Assembly (NCBI GenBank): GCA_947396885.1 | Contig: OX377201.1 | Location: forward strand, 27,815,923 to 27,879,922 | Direction: 5' to 3' | DNA from: Heligmosomoides polygyrus polygyrus | Lineage: Eukaryota > Nematoda > Chromadorea > Rhabditida > Heligmosomidae | DNA: 64,000 bases | Notes under the pieces: model-generated | Databases searched by the model: none | What the model saw: only the letters and a program-made list of their open reading frames with translations | Told to the model about the DNA's origin: nothing | In this document: piece by piece, positions 24,428 through 35,725 of the stretch | Layout of the letters: each line of letters begins with the position of its first letter | Position numbering within the stretch: the first letter of the stretch is position 1 | Made by a program: the position numbers and the translations under genes

Positions 24428-25119
24428 TACATAGAAGAGAGTCCAATTTGGCGCGATACTTGTATGTATATACTACAACATGGCTCAAATGTTGACAATT
24501 AGCAAGGGCGAGACGATGATTGGCAATTTGCCAGCCGTCGATAATCGCTGCAGGACCCACGCGCACGAAGCTAACGAGCCGTACGCGTTTTCGCCGCGCC
24601 ATCGCGGGCTTGCCGCGGACGGCGGCGTCGCGCGGCCGCGGCCGAAAGTGAGTAAATGTTCCCGCACCCCCCCCCCTGGCCCGCCTGCCCCAACCCCGTT
24701 CCCGCACCCCCCCTGGCCCGCCCGCCCCAACCCCTGCGCTTGCTCGAGACTCCGGTGGCTGCCCTGCAAGATAGTGGAGACGCAGACATTTGCAACGCCT
24801 CTGTTTAAAGGGCGGGGGGGGGGGGGGAGGTGAAGAACGCCACTCAGCCACAGGTGAGAAGAGAAGAGCGACAAGAGCTACAGGAGCGACTGGGGAGACG
24901 GCCGTAGTATGGTGGACGCAATTGGGCACTATTGCACTTCCATGACTCCACAGATCGAGGAGAGACTGATTTTTTTTTTGCCAAAACTTTGCTCAGGAGG
25001 CTACAAGAGGCTATTTGGTATGTGGTCACGAATCTGACACCCATTTTGCGTATTACGCTAAATACGCTAGGTTACGACAGGAGCGGATGGCTAAGACCGT
25101 GGTGATCTAGGCAGCCTAA
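24428..25119. other. GC-rich stretch with 40-bp tandem
   Basis: Two 40-bp units at 24661 and 24701 (CCCGCACCCC...CTGGCCCGCC), then a G run at 24813-24826. Long frames here (24378-24929 minus) are composition artefacts rich in Gly, Arg and Pro. Confidence 0.5.
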
Positions 25120-25220
25120 AGGCCGCCACAGACTTCTGCGGCGCCGCTGGAGGCGAGCTCTGCGTCTCTGCCCTATGGTTAAGCATAGGGCAGCGGCGCC
25201 GCAGAAGTCTGTGGCGGCCT
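25120..25220. mobile_element. Palindromic MITE, AGGCCGCCACAGACTTCTGC family
   Basis: 101-bp hairpin with a central GCCCTATGGTTAAGCATAGGGC. Flanked by TAA on the left and TTA on the right. Relatives are at 51611-51979 and 58137-58279. It lies just outside the 3' end of the big minus-strand RTE. Confidence 0.82.
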
Positions 25221-25403
25221 TTAGCCACCCGTTCCCATCGTAGCCTGCCCCAATCAGACGAAATTTCAAAAACGGCTGTCAGATTCATGATCATCATTTT
25301 CATTAGCGTCTTCCCGCTTGGTGGTGGGGTCCGCTCTTCTGGTATGGTGACGCCAATTCTCCCGATCAAATGCTTGATCAGGGTGCACACCAGCCATCTT
25401 TAA

Positions 25404-26795
25404 GGCCTATGTTATACTTCGGCGACGCGTCGCCGACGATGGCGACGCTATGCTGTAGGGGCTGTTACGCACTGCGTAGCAGCCCGCACATCACAGCGTC
25501 GCCGGCTCCGCAGGGGGTGTTATACTTCCGCCGCCGACGCTTGCGTCGCCGACGTCGCCACAGACGCGTCACCGACGTCGCCGAGGTCATCCAAGGGTGG
25601 CAGAAAATGCGCTCCGATGGAGTGTTATGATTGTGGGTTGGTTCTTCGTTCCCGGAACTGCCATCATCACCACCGTACTTCGAATTACGAAATCGAGAAG
25701 TGCAAAAGACACCGTCTTGCGAACACAAAAAGCACAGTTCATTAGAACACTGAGTGTTTGGGAGGGAGTGGGACCCTAAACCTTAGCTCCCCTTCAATTT
25801 GTCACTTTTCTTCCTTTTTATGTCCTTCTCAGCCGTTCTGTTCGCATTTTCTAGGCCTATTTGCTTCCTTGTAGAGCAAGTAATACTAAATAGAACTGTG
25901 TAGAAAATAAGTAGTGTTTCCTCGCTTTCTCAAATGGTAATGCAAGCCTCTGCGAAGAGCTTTTTCGAGATAGAATTCTTACTAATTAAGAGTTAAATTT
26001 TCCTTTGAATTTTGAGAATTCCGCGGAAATTTAATTTAAATACGATTTAACGAAAAACGTCTTTGTTAAACCGACGCTTTTTTGACGTATGATACGCCAT
26101 GCACTCGTCTGTTATTTTGCATTTTACAATCTATTGACAGTGTTTCGCTTGAATACTTCCTATAATCTCTTTACAAAAAATCTCTTTGGCCATATCGATT
26201 GATTTGTGCTTCATTTAAAGTTTAAAACCTAAAAACACACTATGCCTTGCGAAAAATACAGGTATCCTAAAAATACAGGTACTTTTGAATGGTTCTAACA
26301 TTGCTGCTAGTGAAACCTTTGAACAGTTATCCATTCTTCTAGAAGCCAAAATTGGTTAGTAAGAGAAAGTTCGGCAGATTAACAATGGTTGAGCAGACTA
26401 CCGTACATACAGAACAAGAAATCATCATCAAGTCTTGAAGCATTAAGAAGAATTAAGAATTAAAATTTCTTTTGAAGATTAAGAAAAGCTCAAAATGTAT
26501 GCAAATTCGAGGCAGATGTGATCACTTAGCCTTTCTATGGGCAGACTGGTTACCAAATGATGACATTGAAAACCCGCTCCGAAAACCCGCCGCTAAAAAT
26601 GCGCTTCGATGCTCTCCTGTCAACGTCGTCCCCGACGCCGCCACAGAATTTGTTGACGACGTCGCCGACGTCGACCATGTGTCTGTGGCGACGTCGGCGA
26701 CGTCGGTGGTGACGTCCGCGTCGGCGACGTCAGTGACGGGCTATCGGTGACGGGTCGCAGCGTCGGCGACGCGTCGCCGAAGTATAACATAGGCC
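25404..26795. mobile_element. 1392-bp non-autonomous element, GGCCTATGTTATACTTCGGC ends, copy 1
   Basis: Inverted ends GGCCTATGTTATACTTCGGC. TAA lies at 25401-25403 and 26796-26798. Both ends hold GC-rich arrays of ACGTCGGCG-type units and one end has a hairpin (GCGTAGCAGCCCGC region). The middle is AT-rich and unrelated to a transposase. It interrupts the RTE at a codon run that is intact in the related copy at 52864. A same-length copy is at 35773-37164. Confidence 0.88.
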
Positions 26796-27459
26796 TAAGT
26801 CAAAATGCAACGTATCTAGCTAACGTTGCTTCGGTCGTCCCTGGGCCGCTTTCCAGGGACTCAAGGTTCAGGCCTATCTTCCGGACGGTGTCGTCATTAG
26901 CGCGAAGGACGTGGCCGTACCATCGAAGACGAGCTTCGCGCAGCTTCTCGGCTATCGGGGCGACATCGAACCTCTGCCGTATGGCGTCGTTGCGAACGCG
27001 GTCCAAACGCGTAACTCCAGCCGTCCACCGTAGCATTTTCGTCTCCATTACACTGAGGCGGCTTTCAATTTCCTTCGTCACGGGCCAGCACCAGCACCGT
27101 ACGTCGCTACTGGGCGGATGACTGTTCTATAAACCTTCGATTTGAGGTGCTCAGGTATTGTCCTGTCGCAAAGCACCCCAGTCAGTGAGCGCCATTTGGA
27201 CCAGGCTGCACTCAAGCGCTCGTTCACCTCCAACTTTAGGCTGCCATCGGATGTGATCGCTGATCCGAGATACTGAAAGATGTAACTCGTGAGAGCTCAG
27301 TACCATTGATCTTAATAGATCCGTGTTCATCCACATCCGTTGTCAAGTACTCCGTCTTTTTGACGTATAGCTTGAGTCCGAACAATGCCAAGCGATCGCA
27401 CCACGCCTGTGCCTGTTGCTCGAGTTCGATTTTATCTTCACATGTAAGCATGACGTAGT

Positions 27460-28851
27460 GGCTGGTAGTACGAACATACAACTTTTCGCCGCGCGCGCGA
27501 CGTCCTCTGCCGCAGGCGCGGCGAAAAGCCACTGACGCGTCGCTCCTAGGTGGGCTGTTATGGGGGAAACGGAGCTCTAACAAACTCCCGAGTCATGCTT
27601 TATTGTATCTAGACATGTGGCTTTTAGAAATGAAGCTTTCGTGTCATGAAAGAACACAAAATCGTTTCTCAATAGCAGCATTTGTCTGTTCATTGGGTTA
27701 GGCCGGCAGCAGAGTCTCGCGGGTGCCGCGGATTCGCCATGACAACGGCGGGTGGTGCGGCGCCGCAAGGATTGCTGTACGCAACACTGCGTACTTGCCG
27801 GTAGTTGCGACCTCTGGGAATGTCAAGGATGTAGAAAGCAAAACGCTTTTTCTTTTGTGAAGAAGCGTTTTCTAGGTCAGAATAAGAGTTCTTGAATCTA
27901 AGTCCCGAAATCTAATAGAACACTTTTTATAACTCAACAATTCTGTGCCATTTTGCGCTTGCTCTCACTTTTGTCGATCTACCTCCACTAGAAGTTCCTC
28001 GCTTGACAAGCAGCTCGAAGAGTGTGGCAGCCGTTGTGATGACAGCATTCCCTCCGATGCCTTGTTGAGTCCGGGAGATCTGTCCGATGCAGTTATAGCT
28101 CATACTAAAAAGAACGGTCTGCTTTGTTGTTGCATTTCTGTGCAAAGGTTTTCCTTAAACCCCAGACGACTAACTTGTGACTGGAAGGCCACGGAGATTT
28201 TCAGTGCAATCGGTTACCTAATATCGTGCTAAGGTTCTTTGCGTTACGTTTTGAGTGCAGGATTCCATACGCCTCCATTTGTTGACAGTACCAGTGATTA
28301 TATTGTTGGTTGTCAAGCACCTTTATGGACAGAAATTATGCACCAACCTGCTATATCCCTAGCATGTAGATTCGTTTGAAAAAAATGTTTAGAATAGATG
28401 AACCATAATGGACACCCATGTATTACGCTCTCCAGCGGGTCTCACCCGCAGCTCCTGGCGCTGCGGGTGAGAGCCGCTGTGAACTGCGGCAGCCCTCGGG
28501 GACTTTTGCATGCGGCGGCTCCGCGACAACTCGTCCGCGCCGCGGCTTCCACCACAGTGGCAGCGTGGGTCCCACTGCGGCGGGAACGATATGGCGATAT
28601 AGTTCTCCGGGTGCTGCCGCGAGACTCTGTAGAGGCCCTTAGGTCATCCAATTCCCGCCCAAAATAACCACTTCCTCTAATTAAGTGCACCGGAGGACCC
28701 TCAGGTAGCTGAGTAGAGGTATCCAAAGCAGTTTATGCAGTTACAAGAGCGTTAGACTTCGTAACTGTAGCATCACCCACTATGTCGATGTCGCGCTTGC
28801 CGCAGCAGTCGCCGCGGCTGCCGCGCGTTTTGTATGTTCAGCTTGCTCCCC
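27460..28851. mobile_element. 1392-bp element with 9-bp TSD (Mutator-like candidate)
   Basis: TGACGTAGT flanks both sides (27451-27459 and 28852-28860), and the RTE reading resumes across it. The ends are imperfect inverted repeats sharing GAACATACAA about 12 bp inside. Each end is followed by a GC hairpin (27482-27527; 28795-28830). No transposase is recognised. A further GC palindrome lies at 28435-28475. Confidence 0.75.
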
Positions 28852-30120
28852 TGACGTAGTCAGCGTAGAGCAGCGTCCAAGGCGCCGCCATCTAAAGATC
28901 TCGTGAGATCGCATCCATCACGACCACGAAGATCAGTGGGGATAGCGCAGATCCCTGGTGCACCCCTACAGAGATGGGAAATTCCATCGAGGTGCCCGCT
29001 GGCGCTCTCCTTTGGCAAGAGTACAGAATGCGCACCCACTCAATAAGCTCTTCAGGGATACTATGTTGCCGCAACGCGTATCATATAGCTTCTCGCGGAA
29101 CGCGGTTGAAGGCCTTCTCCAAGTCCAGGAAGGCAAAATGCACCGGGTTCTGTTTCTCTCGGTGCTTCTCTGGCAGAAGACGTACGGCGTGAATGGCATC
29201 AACCATCCCACAGCAGGCAACGAAACCACACTGATTACTGGAAAGCTGAACGACGTCCCGGATACGTCGATCGACAATTTGCTCAAAGATTTTTATGGTG
29301 TGCGAAAGAATGCGAATTGGACGGTAACTAGCGCAGTCCGCAGGAGTGCCCTTCTTCTTCCAAATCGGGATGGTCGTGCTTTGCTGCCAGCTCTCGGGCA
29401 CTTTCTTCTCAGCAACAACCTGATTGAAAAACTCTGTCAGCCAGTCAGCAGGGCACCAGCCCTTCGACTTGCACAGGTCGGCTGGCAGGTCATCGGGACC
29501 AGTGGCTTTGCCTGACTTCATCTTCCTTAGGGCTGCTTCGGTTTCGCTCACTGTGGTCTTCTGAACGGGACCGTATACAGGTGATGCAATAGGAACAGCA
29601 GGATGTTCAAGCTCTACATTCGAGATTTCCTCGAAATATTCGCACCATCTCTTCACAGCCCTCTTACGAACCATCAGAAGATGACTGTTCTCGTCGTTAA
29701 TGCCAAAGAACTTCTCGATGTCTTCTGCTTGTCGACAGCGAGCTTTTGCGAGGCGGTAAAGATAACACTAGCCATCGCGCGTCTCCAGTTTTTCACTGAC
29801 ATCAGCGTAGTGTGCGGCTTTAGCTGCGACCACTGCCTTCTTTGCCGCTTTCTTCGCTTCTCGATAATTCCGCCAATTGTGGACTGTTTTATCACCGATA
29901 AATACGTGATGTAGCCGTTTCTTTTCCCTGACCTTCTCTCTGACATCGTCAGTCCACAGCCAAGCTTGCTCATCGACCCAACGCCGTCCAGGCTTCATTG
30001 TGCCGAGTTCGAGGCGCGCAGCCCGAATTATCGCATCGGTAGCATCCTTCCAGGTTTCGTCGACAGTTGTTACCGTCGGCAACTTTGATTCTAGCCGTCC
30101 CGCATCGCTCAACACGTTTA

Positions 30121-30254
30121 GGGGTCGTTTAGTGTGCGCGCGACGCGCGACGCGATGCATGTGTAGTGGCCAAATTGATCGAGCGACGCGATTGATCAAT
30201 TCGGCCACTACACATGGCATCGCGTCGCGCGTCGCGCGCACACTAAACTACCCC
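30121..30254. mobile_element. Palindromic MITE, GGGGTCGTTTAGTG family, copy 2
   Basis: 134-bp near-perfect hairpin starting GGGGTCGTTTAGTGTGCGCG. TTA lies at 30118-30120 and 30255-30257. Nested in the RTE linker region. Confidence 0.9.
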
Positions 30255-31177
30255 TTACACCTCAGAGGTGTGATCTTCAGCGAGCAGATCAGTGGACGGT
30301 GTTGCGTGGCAACCGTCTCATACGGCACGGTCTTCGCGTCTGTGACAAGGCCTTGGTCTTGACGCTTAACAAGGACATAGTCGATCTGCGTTTTGGCGTT
30401 CCCGCTATAAAACGAGATGAGGTGGGAGTCACGCTTTCGAAATTTGGTGTTCACGATGGTAAGGTCGTGTGAGTCTGCATGTTCAAGTATACGCTCACCA
30501 TCGGCATTGCGTGACCCAAACCACCATTACAGCTGTAGCCGTCTTTCGTTGCTCCTACGTGACCATTAAGGTCAGCTGCCACAACAATCATATCTTCTGA
30601 CGACACTTCCGCTGTCTTCTCATCAAGCAGGGACCAGAACGCGTCCTTGGTTTGCTCGGAACAGCCAGACTGAGGAGCATATGCAGTATACCTTTGTCCT
30701 TTTCGAATTTCGAATAGTCGAATTTCGAATAAATTCGAATTTCGAATATTCGACTATTCGACTATTCGAAAAAGTCCAATATTCGAATTATTCGTTTATT
30801 CGAATATTCGAGAAGGTCAAATATTCGAATTATTCGTTTATTCGAATACTCGAAAAAGGCCAATATTCGAATATTCGTTTATTCGAATATCGAACATTCG
30901 AATATTTTTTTATCAATCTCTTAACAAGTCAGTGGTACTCCTCTTCGAAAACCAAGGAAGTGTGACCTTATGTTAAAAATGATGTTTGAGTTTCGCGCGT
31001 CGTTCAAAGTGCGCCGAATTGTTTGTATGCAATCTGACAAGGCAACGGTCTGAAGCGCATGCCTGAACGGGAAGAGCGAGACATGTAGGTAGAATTCCCA
31101 TCCCTCAATTAGTGTAAAAATGTGTTTATTTTTTTGCCAAGTCGTTAAACCCAATGAGTAGGGAGTCGTTGTATTTA

Positions 31178-31911
31178 CAGGGTGCGTAAAAAGTATTGAC
31201 GCACCTAGTTTTTGTTTCAGCTCCAACTTTCTCTTTCTACTTTTCAAAGTTTTTGTGTGCTATCTTTGTTGTCTATATCGTGTTCAAAAAATATTCTTGT
31301 AAAAACTGAAGAAACATGATACCGTCGTGGTTACGGTGAGCCTTTCCTGGCTGTTACCAAAGGAAATGAATACTTCATTAACAAAAGAATTAAGCTGTGT
31401 TTGAAATGGTGGATGAGAAAAGAGGTCAACAACCCAAACGTCGGCCGCGGCTCTGTCATAACAGATGATGATTACAAGATGTTCAAGCACAATAACGTTC
31501 AAATCAAAAATTGTCAACCTCTGTCCCATAACGGCAAACAGATAACGCGCGCAGGTGTGAACAGCTTCTCAGAAGAGCACAGCTTGAACATGAATCCGCA
31601 GGATTACTCTTTCTAGGCGATTTTGAAGAACGAGGTCTGTGCTACTTTCAACAGAAGTAACCAGTCGCAGAAGGCTACCCTGTTCGAAGCACGGAACAAA
31701 ATGCAAGCGAATACTTGCGGCGCGTGCTCATGAATTTTTCCGCCGTTTTCGCTCCTGTATTCACAGTAAAGGAGCCAATGTCGACTGCGAGTAATTCTAT
31801 CGTATTTGTAAGATCATTTTCCATATTTCTCAAATGAATATTTCGAAATTTGCTGCGCATTACTATTTCCACAACCGCCATTTACTGCGTCAATACTTTT
31901 TACGCACCCTG
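31178..31911. mobile_element. 734-bp mariner-type non-autonomous element
   Basis: 26-bp perfect inverted ends starting CAGGGTGCGTAAAAAGTATT. TA lies at 31176-31177 and 31912-31913. It is inserted in the left SINE arm; the right arm keeps the empty site (near 33320). The internal frame 31401-31616 is not recognisable as transposase. Confidence 0.9.
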
Positions 31912-32349
31912 TACAATGAATCGACGCCTCACGAGTTCGGGGGTTTTGTACACCCGCGATGCCCCTGCCCCAAAGCGCAATGGATAGTGACGTTGCTTCA
32001 TGGGTGGGAGGTTGGGGGTTCGATTCTCCTGCCCTGCTGCATTTTTGCATTTCATATGATCGGTTGAGATTTGAAGGATTCTGACATCTATACCATTTTC
32101 AGTTGTTTTGCCTAATTTTCCAGCTGTACACCGTGGAGAGTAACCTTCTTGCCACTTGTTTATTACTGACCGGTTTTTTAACCACAAGGCAATGAGAAAG
32201 CTACTCAACATAATGATGTATAAACGTTTGACACCAGTGATGCACAGACACAAAGTGCATGAAACAGAAGCACTGCTCACACAATACGGACAGCGTACAA
32301 AAATTACAGGTGAAAGGTGGTGTCACAGGTACACCAGTGACACCACCTT

Positions 32350-33010
32350 TAATGTCATTATAATAAATCCGTTCTCCTTCAGCTACCCTCAGGCAGCTGC
32401 CAGCAGCTTTGACACTCACCTTCAGGATGATGTCCTTTTTTTGCAGGTCAAAAGGAAGGTCGTGCACAATGACGTCGGAGTGAAATCGTTCCACCCAAAA
32501 ACGCTATCATATGTCGACTGCTCGCTTGCCTCTCCACGTTCATCAGTTCATCTTGCGGATTCCAATCTTCTTCTCTTTCCACCATTTCCAGCTGTTCGTC
32601 TTCGTCAACTTCAAGTTGACGTGCTTTGAAGTCCTTGAATATGCTGGCCATCCGTTCGCCAGCTTGATTTCTTCCCTCGAAAGCTCCTTGTCTAAAGGTA
32701 GGCCACACTTCAGCGTGAGCAGGTGGATTACCACTCGAGCATCGGCGGACATTGTTGGTGTTAGGTTTTAGAGAACCTTCAGCAGACCTCTGATTTCCAG
32801 GTGACAGGCAAAGGGAGGGAAAGAGTGTATCGATGCCGTTTATGTTAATTTGCGGGATCCACACACCTCGTTTCTCACTTGAACCACCTCCGACGTCACC
32901 ACGTGGTCTCCTTTGGAAATCCGAGCAGGATGGTTTTTCCCGAGGCCTTTGGTCCATGTATAGAAACAGACTATGAGGGGCCTGTAGCCTTTATACGATA
33001 CCCGTAAGGT
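32350..33010 (-). other. Spacer between the SINE arms with an unrecognised frame
   Basis: A 169-codon minus-strand frame (32957-32448) is acidic and charged near its end (LEVDEDEQLEMVEREEDW) and lacks a known domain. It could be captured gene sequence. No splice signals were identified. Confidence 0.3.
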
Positions 33011-33446
33011 GCCCAGCGGTGCTTCATGCACTTTGTATCTGTGTATCACTGGTGTTCATCATGTATACATCATCATGTTGAATACCACAGCATGCGGTTG
33101 AAAAATTGCGCAAAAACCTCTGAAAATGGTGCAGATGTCAGAATCCTTCAAATCTCAATCAATTATTTGAAATGCAGAAGTGCAGCATCGCAGGAGAATC
33201 GAACCCTCGACTTCCCTTGCATGAAGCAACGTCTCTATCCACTGCGCTTCGATCCACTTGGGGCAGAGGCATCACGGGTGTACAAGACCCCCGAACTCGT
33301 GAGGCGCCGATTCCATTGTAAATACAACGACCCCGCACTCCTTGGGCTTAACGACTTGGCAAAAAATAAGCACATTTTTACACTAACTGAAAGATGGGGA
33401 TTCTCCCTATATGCCTCGCTCTTCCCGATCAGATATGCGCTTCAGA

Positions 33447-34585
33447 TTTTTGTGAGTCTTGAGTAAGCGCGGGAAAGCGCTGACCTCCGCTGCGTCCCTG
33501 CTTTCTTATGAACGGCCAGTCAGTGAACAGCAAGTGAATCAGGTTATGGCTGTACAATGACGTTTTTGTCTTCGGTACACTACGGGAGAATCTCCGTTTT
33601 TATTTCTACCCCAAGCACAGCAACGGAACGATTAAAGCCGGAAGGGGCTGCGGCGGGGGGAGGGGTAGCACTTTCTGTAGTCTAGGAAGCTCCTGCTTTC
33701 TGCCAAGAAAGACGTTAAAGAAGAGAGGAAGAGCAATGGCTATGGAGTACAAAAGGCAGTCATACTCCGTTTCCTATGAAAGCGAGCCATACACATTTAC
33801 ACATTTTCGCTATAACACTGTCCAAGTCGTAGTGTCTTATCAGATTAGATTCCAACCATGGACTTCGGGTCCGTTTCCTTATAGGTGACGCGAAGCTCTT
33901 CAGCGGAGCCAGAAGACAGACTGAATGCCATTCATGAGCCTCCAATGTGCTTTTTCTGCACCAGATCGCCTTTGCATCATTTCTTCGTCCATGCTAGCCC
34001 TTCGTTTACCACCTGGAAGCTTCGGTATAACCTAAGGAAAAACAGTAACCTATGGAGCAAGATCTATTACAATCTAGCTCTGCTTATCCAGGGTGGTTCT
34101 CTCTTCTCGGTGCACACAATTCTTAAGGAAGCAAAGGGTGTTTCATTGCCATTATAGGTTGTCATCGCCCTTTGGTCTCGTGAAGGAACTGGATGGAGCA
34201 GCCTTCGCAGCGCTTGAACAACGACCTCTCAGCCTGAACACAGTCTTCCGTAGCCTCAGCTCGGTCCTCAGCTTGCCCTCGCCTCGCTCGTGGCCCTCAG
34301 CCTGAGTAGCGCTTATCACCACTCACTGTACTCGATTGGCCACTCCATTAGCCCTGATTTAACATAAGAGTAGCGGTAGTATGTCGGCCACGAGACAGGA
34401 GATCCATGATCAACATCGATCTATCACAGTTGATAATTACCGATCCCCTTTCGCAATTAACGAATTATTAGAAGAGTAATGACAATCTGAAGCCTTCGTA
34501 TATGCCGCTCTGTCGACGCAGCTTACAGTGGGTAATAAAAATAAGTAAATGTCAATCATTGAGTGACCACAATAAATAAGAGTGT
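33447..34585. other. Unrecognised interior of the 4.1-kb element
   Basis: Short frames only (for example 33885-34157). Nothing assignable. Confidence 0.5.
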
Positions 34586-35424
34586 TCATTTGATTATTCG
34601 AATATTCGACTATTCGAAATTCGATTATTCGAAATTCGAAGTTTTGAGAATCGAATAATATTCGATCACTCGAAATTCGAAATTTTGAAAATCGAATATT
34701 ATTCGATCATTCGAAATTCGAAATTTCGAAAATCGAATAATATTCGATCATTCGAAATTCTAAATTTTTTCCCAAGGACAAAGGTATAATATGCAGAAAA
34801 GAAATTACATCGTCGCTGTTCTACGACGACAACAATCTTTATCAGGCGGTCATCGAAACGTTCTACGTTTGCAATCGCGTCACGGAAACGTTCGGAGACG
34901 ATCATACCAACACCACTGGTGGTCCTGGGACCTCCGCACAAAACGGCCTTGAAGCCACGGCCAATGCCCCTCGACTTGCAGCAGGACCACCTCGTCTCCT
35001 GCATCGCACAGAAATCAATTCTTCTTCGCTCCGGTGCTTCTAGCAACTCGCACGAGCGGCCCATCAACGTATCCACATTCAACGTTGCTACGCGGGTCTT
35101 GCCTACGTTGCGGGACTTTCGGACTAGCTCAATTGCCCCCCCCCCCCCGATTCCGTCCTCGCATCAGGGACCCTCGCATACTTTCCACACTCGCCGGGCT
35201 TTGCGAGTGCGCGTCGGCTCCAGCAGACGCCGTAGCACTGTCTCGAAATCTCTTAAGCGTCATCAACCATGTGACATGACATGGGTGTTCGTAAGCCGGC
35301 ATGTCACAAGGGCCTGTCGCCTGCAATCGAATGTCCGCGATTAGCTTAGCTCCCAGAGGGAGTAGTTTCCATCGGCACCACGTGGAGGAACGGACATCGC
35401 CACCTGTCAGATTCATGATCATCA

Positions 35425-35725
35425 CCCCAAATTACACCTAGGCGAAGTTTGGGCGAAAAGAATTTCTTCAACCTCTGGAGTCGTGAAAGTACAATATTGC
35501 CCGTAATTGCACCATAACGCATAATTCTTGTCGGTCAGTTTATAGTCTGCGATAGTGTTGCGCGGGTAACTATACCGTTCGTAGCTACCCATGCAACATT
35601 ATCGCAGTCGCTGGAGCGACTCGGAGGTATGCCAGATGCCTATCAGTCAGTACAACACTAGCAAACAGTCATATTACCTACATTATCAGTCTAGCGCTCA
35701 AAAGAAGTACAATAGCATGCCTTAG
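35425..35725. repeat. Older repeat flank plus partial MITE end
   Basis: 35425-35530 is the continuation of the RTE target (related to 47040-47150). 35575-35648 is a partial copy of the GGCATCTGGCATACC family seen at 35726, with its own hairpin. Confidence 0.6.

Larger units (their letters stand above)
31049..33446. repeat. Inverted pair of SINE family 2 copies
   Basis: The left arm (31049-32270, interrupted by 31178-31911) and right arm (33015-33446) are inverted copies. Both carry the sequence from TCTGAAGCGCAT through GCCAAGTCGTTAA and CGCCTCACGAGTTCGGGGG to a tRNA-like A/B box (GGGTTCGATTCTCCTGC). They continue to ACACCAGTGAT..CACAGA.ACAAAGTGCATG. A 34-bp hairpin at 32316-32349 lies between the arms. 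Confidence 0.8.
30687..34788. mobile_element. 4.1-kb element with 8-bp TSD and TTCGAATA subterminal arrays (hAT-type, non-autonomous)
   Basis: ATATGCAG flanks both ends (30679-30686 and 34789-34796). The 15-bp inverted ends are TATACCTTTGTCCTT. TTCGAATA-like repeats fill 30705-30905 and 34590-34765, resembling clustered subterminal binding sites. Inside are an inverted SINE pair, a mariner-type insertion and about 1.1 kb of unrecognised sequence. No transposase is visible. Removing it restores the RTE endonuclease reading SAYAPQSG. Confidence 0.85.
25300..35110 (-). pseudogene. RTE endonuclease-reverse transcriptase, broken
   Basis: Segments in order: endonuclease (from about 35110, ATLNVDTLMGRSCELLEAP, then MQETRW; after the 4.1-kb insertion SAYAPQSG and AADLNGHVGA near 30590); linker (30110-29690, VDETWKDATDAI, VDEQAWLWTDDVR); RT fingers and palm (29674-28892, SGKATGPDDLPADL, YRPIRILSHTIKIFEQ, FLDLEKAFNRVPRE, GVHQGSALSPLIFVV); YAD box with the last Asp changed, at the 28860 insertion point; thumb and C-terminus (27450-26800 and 25400-25300, TKMLRWTAGVTRLDRVR, RLRWYGHVLRA, then HPDQAFDRENWR). 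Frameshifts and stops separate several segments besides the nested insertions. Confidence 0.88.
25297..35403 (-). mobile_element. RTE-clade LINE, near full-length, split by four nested insertions
   Basis: Reads right to left. CTGTCAGATTCATGATCATC flanks both ends (25276-25296 and 35404-35424, 21 bp identical), a LINE-style TSD. The 3' tail is an ATGATG run at 25297. Removing insertions at 30687-34788, 30121-30254, 27460-28851 and 25404-26795 with their TSDs leaves about 3.06 kb, a normal RTE size. A paralogous unoccupied copy of the target lies at 46976-47150. Confidence 0.9.

Noticed and set aside
24378..24929. 183-codon minus-strand frame
   Set aside because: Gly/Arg/Pro-rich product of GC-rich tandem and homopolymer sequence; overlapping long frames on both strands show it is compositional.
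32448..32957. Host exon or captured gene
   Set aside because: Open for 169 codons, but I recognise no family. It is kept only as an unassigned spacer frame.
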